Source: Proteobacteria bacterium UBA7415 (GTDB lineage Bacteria > Pseudomonadota > Gammaproteobacteria > Arenicellales > Arenicellaceae). Taken from it: a DNA stretch of 64,000 nucleotides. The position numbers and the translations under genes were made by a program. The stretch is taken from positions 225,930-289,929 of the forward strand of contig DKML01000020.1 of NCBI GenBank assembly GCA_002470515.1, written 5' to 3'. Under the pieces are notes generated by a model, which was not told the DNA's origin, searched no databases, and saw only the letters and a list, made by a program, of their open reading frames with translations. Below are positions 53,008 through 59,679 of the stretch, piece by piece. How positions within the stretch are numbered: position 1 is the first letter of the stretch; each line of letters begins with the position of its first letter.

Positions 53008-55341
53008 GTGAGTAAAAAGACACCCAACAGTAGTCATTGGGGAAACTTTCTAGTCACGTGCAGAGAAGGTGCCGTTGAGTCTGTGGAATCTTATCCTGAA
53101 GACTTGGATCCAACGCCTATTTTGGATTCTCTAAACGATGTCCATGATGAGACAAGTCGAGTTGCACGACCTTGTATTCGTAAAGGATATCTCGACAACC
53201 CTTTAGCGAATACTGGCCGACAAAGAGGCTTAGAGCCCTTTGTCGAAGTGCCTTGGGATGAGGCCTTTGATATTGCGGCCGCTGCAATTTCTCATACCAT
53301 TAAGCAACACGGCAACCAAGCTATTTATGGCGGCTCGTATGGTTGGGCCTCTGCAGGGCGGTTTCATCATGCACAAAGTCAGATTCATCGGTTCCTAAAT
53401 TTATTGGGCGGGTACACTGCTTCAAAAAATAGTTACTCGGCCGCCTGTGCTGAAGTAATTTTGCCGTATGTGTTTGGGCCTGCCGGTGCTGGTTTATTTT
53501 ATTTATCGCCAACGAGCGAAGATATAGCCTCGCACACCGATTTAATTGTGTGCTTCGGCGGTATGGCTCTCAAAAACACTCAAGTGAACCCAGGCGGATT
53601 AGGAGCTCACACAGCCACTCAGCAAGTCGCGCGGATACGCGATGCAGGGGTCCAGGTAGTGAACTTCTCACCAATTCGAGACGATGTCTCCGACCAGCTA
53701 GATGTGGAGTGGGTCGCGTCTAGACCAGGTAGTGACACGGCGATTATGTTGGGTTTAGCGCACACGATTTACACAAATAATTGGCACGATAAGGCGTTTT
53801 TAGAAAGATACACAGTTGGCTTTGAAGGCTTTCTTCCCTATTTACTCGGTCACACCGATGGACAGGTTAAGGATGCTGCCTGGGCGGCAGACATTGCCGC
53901 CTGCGACGGCCAACTGATATTGAATTTGGCTAGGCGAATGGCCGAGAGTAAAACGCTGATCAATTTGTCGTTGTCTGTTCAACGGACTGAGCATGGAGAG
54001 CAACCCTATTGGATGGCTTCTGTGTTAGCCGCTATGCTGGGGAAAATTGGCTTGCCGGGAGAAGGGGTTGGTTTCGGTTATGGTGCGATGCATAATTTCG
54101 GTTTCAATAGTCGTAATCTTGTACCGTTTAAAATTGCAGACTTTCCTCAAGGCCACAACCCGACAGACAGTTTTATTCCCGTAGCACAGTTAGCCGACAT
54201 GCTGCTAAAGCCTAACCAATACTTTAATTTTAATGGCGAGAATAGGCGGTATCCGAATATTGAACTTGTCTATTGGGCGGGTGGTAACCCTTACCACCAC
54301 CACCAAAATCTCAACCGACTGCGGGAGGCGTGGACTAAACCGCAAACCATTATCGTCAACGAATTTGCCTGGACTTCAACCGCGCGCTTTGCCGATATTG
54401 TTTTTCCTGCAAACACTTCATTAGAACGTAATGATTTGGGAATAAGCTCCTGCGACAGCTACATAACGCCAATGATTAATGCCTTGCCAAGTTATGTCGA
54501 GAGCAGATCAGACTTTGATATTTTTAGTGGTTTAAGTAAGCGACTTGGCAGCTTCAAAGCATTCACTGAAGATAAGACTGAAAAGCAATGGCTTCAGGAC
54601 ATGTATGCGACGACAATGGTTGATGCAGCAGAGCAGGGCATAGAACTCCCTAAATTTGATGATTTTTGGTCAGGGCAACAAGTCGACATTGCCGGACAAA
54701 TACCCGACAAGAAATTCTTTCTTGAGGAGTTTCGAAGTGACCCCGTCAAGCACCCCTTAGCAACGCCCTCCGGCAAAATAGAAATATTTTCAGATACGAT
54801 TGCTAGTTTTGCTTACGATGACTGCGCAGGCCATCCCAAATGGTTTGAGAAGAATCATTTTCTGGGAAGCCCCTTAGCCGAAACATATCCGTTTCACTTG
54901 GTTTCGAATCAGCCTAAGACGCGTTTGCATAGCCAGTGGGACAGAGGCAGAAACAGCCTCAAACACAAAATAAAGAAGCGCGAAATGGCGCGAATGAATT
55001 CAGACGATGCTCTACGGCTCGGTCTGGCTGACGGTGATGTGATCAAGTTGTCTAATGAATTTGGCGCTTGCCTAGCAGGTTTACGGATTAGCGATGGTAT
55101 CGCACCATCGATCATCGAATTGCCTACGGGCGCTTGGTATGACCCATTGGATCCAAACGTGGATGGCAGCTTAGAGGTTCACGGTAACCCTAATGTGCTC
55201 ACCAGTGACCGAGGTTCATCCAGTTTAGCGCAAGGGTCTGCTGCACATAGTTGCTTAGTCAATGTATGCCTTTTTGAAGGTGACCTGCCTAAACTTTCAA
55301 TAGATCAACCACCGAGGATCGTGAAAAAATATGAAAACTGA
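53008..55341 (+). CDS. DMSO reductase-family molybdoenzyme (BisC/TorZ-like, cytoplasmic)
   Basis: This is a 777-residue bis-MGD molybdenum oxidoreductase related to biotin sulfoxide and TMAO/DMSO reductases. The two hallmark residues align: Trp113 in GGSYGWASAGRFHHAQ and Ser144 in NSYSAACAEV, the latter matching the serine that ligates Mo in DMSO reductase. The N-terminus has no 4Fe-4S cysteines and no twin-arginine signal, so it should be cytoplasmic. The C-terminal cap (PTGAWYDP, HGNPNVLT) is also BisC-like. It probably catalyses oxygen-atom transfer. Its place in an oxygenase operon is unusual and its substrate unknown. Confidence 0.88.
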   Translation: MSKKTPNSSHWGNFLVTCREGAVESVESYPEDLDPTPILDSLNDVHDETSRVARPCIRKGYLDNPLANTGRQRGLEPFVEVPWDEAFDIAAAAISHTIKQHGNQAIYGGSYGWASAGRFHHAQSQIHRFLNLLGGYTASKNSYSAACAEVILPYVFGPAGAGLFYLSPTSEDIASHTDLIVCFGGMALKNTQVNPGGLGAHTATQQVARIRDAGVQVVNFSPIRDDVSDQLDVEWVASRPGSDTAIMLGLAHTIYTNNWHDKAFLERYTVGFEGFLPYLLGHTDGQVKDAAWAADIAACDGQLILNLARRMAESKTLINLSLSVQRTEHGEQPYWMASVLAAMLGKIGLPGEGVGFGYGAMHNFGFNSRNLVPFKIADFPQGHNPTDSFIPVAQLADMLLKPNQYFNFNGENRRYPNIELVYWAGGNPYHHHQNLNRLREAWTKPQTIIVNEFAWTSTARFADIVFPANTSLERNDLGISSCDSYITPMINALPSYVESRSDFDIFSGLSKRLGSFKAFTEDKTEKQWLQDMYATTMVDAAEQGIELPKFDDFWSGQQVDIAGQIPDKKFFLEEFRSDPVKHPLATPSGKIEIFSDTIASFAYDDCAGHPKWFEKNHFLGSPLAETYPFHLVSNQPKTRLHSQWDRGRNSLKHKIKKREMARMNSDDALRLGLADGDVIKLSNEFGACLAGLRISDGIAPSIIELPTGAWYDPLDPNVDGSLEVHGNPNVLTSDRGSSSLAQGSAAHSCLVNVCLFEGDLPKLSIDQPPRIVKKYEN

Positions 55342-56461
55342 GCTATGCGATCGACTGGGTATCGATGTGCCCATCTTTGCCTTTAGCCATTGCCGTGATG
55401 TCGTTGTAGCCGTCAGCAAAGCTGGTGGCATGGGCGTGCTTGGTGCTGGAACCTATACACCTGAGAAGCTACGCGAGGAGCTGGATTGGATTGATGAGCA
55501 CATCGGTGATAAGCCCTACGGAATAGATATCGTTCTGCCGATGAAAATACCAGGATTACCTGATATCGAAGATGTTGATGAACTTACTCAAACTCTATTA
55601 GCAAAGGTACCAGATGAATATTTTGAATATGCTGAATCGCTTTTAGAGGCTCATGGGGTTCCCGCATGGGATGCCAATGACCCGATTAAATTAATGGGCT
55701 GGACCGAGGCTACGACCCGACCTTTATTTGAAGAAGCCCTGAATAGAGACAAAGCCAGCCTGATCGTAAATGCCCTGGGCACACCACCTAAGGATTTAGT
55801 AGATAGGGCGCATGAGCGAGGCAAATTAGTTGGTGCCTTAACAGGTAAACCTAAGCATGTTGAATCGCATAAGGTAGCTGGAGTAGACATTATTATCGCC
55901 AATGGCGCCGAGGGTGGTGGGCATGTTGGGGAAATAGGAAGTATCGTTTTATGGCCCCAGCTTGTGGATGCAGCTGCACCTCTGCCAGTGCTGGCGGCCG
56001 GCGGTATCGGCAACGGTCGACAGATTCTTGCGGCATTAGCCAGTGGCGCTCAAGGTGTTTGGACAGGCTCCATGTGGTTAACTGTTGAGGAGGCACAAGC
56101 CGAGCCCGCGCAGAAACAAAGTCTATTAGATGCCAGTAGCGAGGACACGGTAGTTACACGTTCATGGACAGGTAAACGCGCAAGGGTGCTCAACAACGAT
56201 TGGAATAAAAGCTGGGAGAACCAATCTGAGCTGAAGCCTCTGGGTTTACCATTACAAGGCTTGGTAACAGCGGATGCGTGGCGACGTACCGAGAAGTACG
56301 CTGGCGTGGCAGATACTCAAAAAGTGGCGCTAAATATCGCAGGGCAGGTGATAGGACAATTCAACGAGGTCCAAACAGTGCGTCAGGTATTCGAACGTCT
56401 GTTTGAAGAGTATTTGGAAGCCAGCTCGCACATAAACGATCTTAACAAAGATCTCTTTTAA
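55331..56461 (+). CDS. Nitronate monooxygenase/2-nitropropane dioxygenase-like flavoprotein
   Basis: This is a 376-residue FMN-dependent TIM-barrel protein of the NMO/enoyl-reductase-like family. Features are VAVSKAGGMGVLGAGTYTPE (~residues 27-46), the phosphate-binding ANGAEGGGHVGEIGS (~residue 191) and LAAGGIGNGRQILAALASGA followed by VWTGSMW. Related proteins oxidise nitronates, but many act as NAD(P)H:quinone or flavin reductases. Here it could supply electrons to the oxygenase or ferredoxin, which is inference. It overlaps the molybdoenzyme gene by 11 bases and ends the operon. Confidence 0.85.
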   Translation: MKTELCDRLGIDVPIFAFSHCRDVVVAVSKAGGMGVLGAGTYTPEKLREELDWIDEHIGDKPYGIDIVLPMKIPGLPDIEDVDELTQTLLAKVPDEYFEYAESLLEAHGVPAWDANDPIKLMGWTEATTRPLFEEALNRDKASLIVNALGTPPKDLVDRAHERGKLVGALTGKPKHVESHKVAGVDIIIANGAEGGGHVGEIGSIVLWPQLVDAAAPLPVLAAGGIGNGRQILAALASGAQGVWTGSMWLTVEEAQAEPAQKQSLLDASSEDTVVTRSWTGKRARVLNNDWNKSWENQSELKPLGLPLQGLVTADAWRRTEKYAGVADTQKVALNIAGQVIGQFNEVQTVRQVFERLFEEYLEASSHINDLNKDLF

Positions 56462-56491
56462 AACCCACATAGCGACAACGGCTAGCCAGCT

Positions 56492-56908
56492 TTATAGTTT
56501 AATCAATGCAAACGCCGATGAGGTTTGCCGGTCGCCTACTCGTGACTCCATGTCGAGAGTGACGACCTCATCATTTATTTCCCTTACTGACCCTGAGAAT
56601 GTCGTTACATCATCGACCACATTAAACGATGTCATGCGCATATTGCCGATGCGTTTAATTCGCATCTCGTTGCCTGCCCACTCCCGTAAAAGGCGCTCAT
56701 ACATGCCCATTAGAAAGAAGGTATTAGCGAAGGCATCAGACGCGCCAACCGTTAATGCAGCGCGTTTATCATGATGCATAAGTGATAGGTCATAATTGCC
56801 TTGAGCTTCCATCACTAATCTTTGCAATGTAATCGGGATTGATATTGCAGGAAGGACATCACCAACTTTAATTTCGTCAACATTGAGATTAGATTTCCAA
56901 TCAATCAT
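56492..56908 (-). CDS. MaoC-like hydratase subunit (ChsH1-like)
   Basis: This is a ~138-residue hot-dog protein with the catalytic segment GNYDLSLMHHDKRAA, in which Asp and His have hydratase-2 spacing, followed by ANTFFLMGMYERLLREWAG. With the FAS1-like dehydratase-domain protein encoded just upstream it resembles the ChsH1-ChsH2 heterodimeric enoyl-CoA hydratase of steroid side-chain degradation. The start MIDWKS overlaps the preceding gene by eight bases; a start five codons earlier is possible. Last gene of its operon. Confidence 0.82.
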   Translation of the reverse strand: MIDWKSNLNVDEIKVGDVLPAISIPITLQRLVMEAQGNYDLSLMHHDKRAALTVGASDAFANTFFLMGMYERLLREWAGNEMRIKRIGNMRMTSFNVVDDVTTFSGSVREINDEVVTLDMESRVGDRQTSSAFALIKL

Positions 56909-57455
56909 CTTTCTTACTCGCATTAAACCGAAATATCACCAGCTCTGCAAGTGCCACTAAGTCGCCGTTTTGATTTGTGTAGGTATCTTCCTGGGTCAAA
57001 AACGCACCTTCACCAACAGACAAGGTCTTGTACTTAATTTCCTTCAATTTGTGAGTGCACGTGATGCGGTCTCCCAAGTACATATCGTCAAAAAACTCAA
57101 TATCTACGCTGGTCGCAAAACTCTGCCCGCAAGGCGCTGGCAGATCAAAGATGGCTGGCACAGGAATTTGCCGTGGTGTATCGCCTAACTTTTCTAACGG
57201 TGTCTCAGCATCAAAGTAAGCAGGCAGGCCATAAGTGAAAGCCATTGTTCTCGGTGCTACAACATCTCTGTACCCAGCTGCTTTTGCTGCGGCAGTGTCC
57301 GAGTGTATTGGAGGGAAAAAATGTTTGGGCTCAAGCCACTTTCTAACTGATCCAAGCTCGACGGCATCCACCCCTTTCGATATCGCAATTGTCTTGCCGA
57401 CAAAAGATTCGGTTTCCTCCCAGCTTCCTTGTTTTCCCCAGCCTTCGCTTGCCAT
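56901..57455 (-). CDS. FAS1-like/MaoC N-terminal dehydratase-domain protein (ChsH2 N-domain-like)
   Basis: This is a 184-residue hot-dog protein of the MaoC_dehydrat_N (FAS1-like) type, with HFFPPIHSDTAAAKAAGYRD (~residues 46-65), VAPRTMAFTYGLPAYF and the closing EEDTYTNQNGDLVALAELVI-like strand (here TQEDTYTNQNGDLVALAEL). In Mycobacterium ChsH2 such a domain is fused to a DUF35 domain. Here the DUF35 part is the next gene upstream, 8 bp away. It probably pairs with the downstream MaoC protein. Confidence 0.83.
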   Translation of the reverse strand: MASEGWGKQGSWEETESFVGKTIAISKGVDAVELGSVRKWLEPKHFFPPIHSDTAAAKAAGYRDVVAPRTMAFTYGLPAYFDAETPLEKLGDTPRQIPVPAIFDLPAPCGQSFATSVDIEFFDDMYLGDRITCTHKLKEIKYKTLSVGEGAFLTQEDTYTNQNGDLVALAELVIFRFNASKKDD

Positions 57456-57463
57456 GTGGTGAT

Positions 57464-57877
57464 CTATCTCTTAACTGGTTGGAAGTAGGGGATCACAACA
57501 TCGTCAGTTGCTTGCACGTAGACAACCTCAACTGGCATGTCGATGCTCACATCTTCGGGCTCGCAGTTGATGATATTGGTATTGATACGCGGACCCTCGG
57601 GCAAATCAACCCAGGCTAGAATGATAGGTAAGTCCGCAACAAATTTTTCTTCGACACCCTCGTAGGTAACCGAAAACGAATAAACCGTTCCTTGGCCACC
57701 GGCTTCAATCCAATCTAGATTATTCGACCAGCATTCAGGACAATCTCTGCGCGGATAAAATATATTCGAATCGCAGTCCTTGCAATGTTGAATAAGGAAT
57801 TTGTGCTCCTTAGTCGCATCCCAAAACGCTTTGGAATGGGGTTGTATTTCCGGTAGTGGCTTCAAATAGTCACTCAT
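57464..57877 (-). CDS. DUF35 zinc-ribbon/OB-fold acyl-CoA-binding protein
   Basis: This 137-residue protein has an N-terminal rubredoxin-like zinc ribbon (HCKDCDSNIFYPRRDCPEC, ~residues 31-49) and a C-terminal OB-fold. DUF35 proteins partner thiolase-fold enzymes; in steroid degradation the DUF35 domain of ChsH2 forms the retro-aldolase with Ltp2. Its ATG overlaps the stop of the thiolase-like gene by four bases (ATGA), which fits a direct protein partner. Confidence 0.9.
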   Translation of the reverse strand: MSDYLKPLPEIQPHSKAFWDATKEHKFLIQHCKDCDSNIFYPRRDCPECWSNNLDWIEAGGQGTVYSFSVTYEGVEEKFVADLPIILAWVDLPEGPRINTNIINCEPEDVSIDMPVEVVYVQATDDVVIPYFQPVKR

Positions 57878-59043
57878 CGTGGAGACCTCCCAAAAATAGT
57901 GGTACAGGTATTCATTACTGAACCACCTGACGTTGTAAGTAGTGCGTGTTCACAGTTAGGAACTTGACGATCATCGGCTTCGCCTCTTAATTGACGAACC
58001 GTTTCTAAGTAAAATGCCATCGATACACCGGATCCTGTATGTCCACGACCCGTGGCATCTCCCATGGTAGTACACGGTAGGTCGCCTCCTGGGCCGCATC
58101 GGCCTTCCGCCCACAATGCGGCACCTTGGCCTTCATCACAAACGCCATAGCCTTCTAGGGCAGAGCATTGAGTGTAGGGATAGGCTCCATAGATTTGTCG
58201 TACGTCCATGTCATTAATAGATAACCCGGCCTGAGCTAAGGCATCAGTCGAACTTTCTCGATAGGCTTTGCGATGAAACAAATCTTTGCGCATAAACGGT
58301 GTGGCGCTCATAAACCGAGTGCCGTGACCAAGCTGGTAAACCGCTTTTTCGAAATTCTTTGCAATCTCATGCGAGGTCACAACCATTGCACCGCCACCAT
58401 CAGCGAGCAGGTTGCATTCCTTAGCATGCAAAGGGGTACTTACAATACGACTATTTAAAACGTCTTCTAGGGTAACGGGTTTACCATAGAAAATTGAATT
58501 GGGGTCCAAAGCTCCCCAAGCTCTTAGAGAAACGGTCACAGCGGCCATCTGCTCTGCGGTAGCCCCAGTTTCATGCATATAGCGGTTAGTGATCAAGCCC
58601 ATCGACCCGTTAAATGTCACGCCGTAAGGATATTCCCATTGTTTATCTAAAGGCGCAGTAGCGAAAAAATTAATTAAGTCCTCACTGGGTATATCACTTT
58701 GCACAGTCGTGTGTGGTATCAGTACAAAGTCCGCTTGCCCGCCCTCAATAAGCGACTTGGCAATTCGCAGGCAATTTGTGTTTGATGTCCCACCCGCATT
58801 AGCAATTGCAATATCGCGGCAACCTTTCATACCAAGCACTTCAGGCACTTTACCCAATGCCATATCATTGGCCATTGCAGGCTGCGCCATAGGGTTAGGA
58901 GATATAACCGCATGGACATCGTCTTTATCGATGCCAGCATCTCTTACGGCTTCCATGCACACGTCTAAAAGAATATCCCAGCGTGTGCGGTCTGGATCTC
59001 GAATGGTAGGCACTTCGGCAATGCCAATGACTGCAATACTCAT
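57874..59043 (-). CDS. Thiolase-fold lipid-transfer-type aldolase (Ltp2-like, no nucleophilic Cys)
   Basis: This is a 389-residue thiolase-superfamily protein of the SCP2/lipid-transfer group. Where thiolases carry the nucleophile (NNNCSTG), this sequence reads NAGGTSNTN, placing Gly85 at the Cys position. The late His is kept in GRGHTGSG (~residue 335), and a tyrosine cluster, IYGAYPYTQ (Tyr285, 288, 290), replaces the usual HDCF-type motif. These changes fit the Ltp2-type retro-aldolases rather than a true thiolase. It is coupled to the DUF35 gene. Confidence 0.87.
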   Translation of the reverse strand: MSIAVIGIAEVPTIRDPDRTRWDILLDVCMEAVRDAGIDKDDVHAVISPNPMAQPAMANDMALGKVPEVLGMKGCRDIAIANAGGTSNTNCLRIAKSLIEGGQADFVLIPHTTVQSDIPSEDLINFFATAPLDKQWEYPYGVTFNGSMGLITNRYMHETGATAEQMAAVTVSLRAWGALDPNSIFYGKPVTLEDVLNSRIVSTPLHAKECNLLADGGGAMVVTSHEIAKNFEKAVYQLGHGTRFMSATPFMRKDLFHRKAYRESSTDALAQAGLSINDMDVRQIYGAYPYTQCSALEGYGVCDEGQGAALWAEGRCGPGGDLPCTTMGDATGRGHTGSGVSMAFYLETVRQLRGEADDRQVPNCEHALLTTSGGSVMNTCTTIFGRSPR

Positions 59044-59066
59044 ATTTTATACATCCTCATGTTCAT

Positions 59067-59549
59067 TTAACGCAGACTAAGTTCTGCTTCTACTTCGACT
59101 GGTATGCTAAAGGGTAGTTCGGCCATGCCGACTGCGCTGCGGGCATGGGCACCGATTTCGCATCCAAAGACATCGCTAATAATTTTCGAGAAGCCATTAA
59201 TCACTGGCGTTTGCTGATTGAAACCAGGGGCAGAGTTGACCATGCCAAATATACGGTTCCACTGTTTAATTCGGTCCAGCGATCCAAGTTCATGTTTGAG
59301 TGTGGCGAGCATCGCGAGTGCGGTAGCTTGTGCCGCGGCAATGCCTTGTTCTAATGTCAGATCGGTGCCTACATTGCCAAGAGGTTGCGCTATCGAACCA
59401 TCAGGATTTAGCGGTGCGTGACCTGAAACAAAGCACCTCTCACCGTCTATACGAACCATCATTATAAAGTCGGACATGGCTTCTGGAACCGGGAAAATCT
59501 TTGGCAGGACTAAGCCTAGCTCACTGATTCTTTTATCTATGTTACTCAA
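59067..59549 (-). CDS. RidA/YjgF family protein
   Basis: This is a 160-residue RidA-like protein of the longer subgroup, with FVSGHAPLNPDGSIAQPLG (~residues 36-54), AAQATALAMLATLKHELGSL and the closing GAHARSAVGMAELPFSIPVEVE. The arginine in the HARSAVG segment corresponds to the conserved RidA carboxylate-binding Arg. RidA members hydrolyse enamine/imine intermediates; this subgroup often sits in catabolic operons with unknown roles. It is first in the five-gene minus operon that ends at 56492. Confidence 0.88.
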   Translation of the reverse strand: MSNIDKRISELGLVLPKIFPVPEAMSDFIMMVRIDGERCFVSGHAPLNPDGSIAQPLGNVGTDLTLEQGIAAAQATALAMLATLKHELGSLDRIKQWNRIFGMVNSAPGFNQQTPVINGFSKIISDVFGCEIGAHARSAVGMAELPFSIPVEVEAELSLR

Positions 59550-59622
59550 CGAATAGCCTCTATGATTTTAAACATGGTTGGAACAAGTACTGTAAATTGA
59601 ATTCAATACGATCAAGAAATGA

Positions 59623-59649
59623 GGGCCGGTTACATCAAGTAACCGGCCC
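59623..59649 (-). terminator. Terminator downstream of the TonB-dependent receptor gene
   Basis: A perfect 11-bp stem (GGGCCGGTTAC / GTAACCGGCCC) with a five-base loop lies 31 bp after the receptor stop and 74 bp before the ridA start. T-rich sequence after the minus-strand arm is modest (CATTTCTT). It separates the receptor transcript from the ridA operon. Confidence 0.75.
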
Positions 59650-59679
59650 TTTGCCATAAAAGATGAGTGTTATTGCAAT

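Noticed and set aside
57874..59043. Annotation as a classical acetyl-CoA acetyltransferase
   Set aside because: The nucleophilic Cys of thiolases is replaced by Gly, and the DUF35 partner points to an aldolase-type enzyme.
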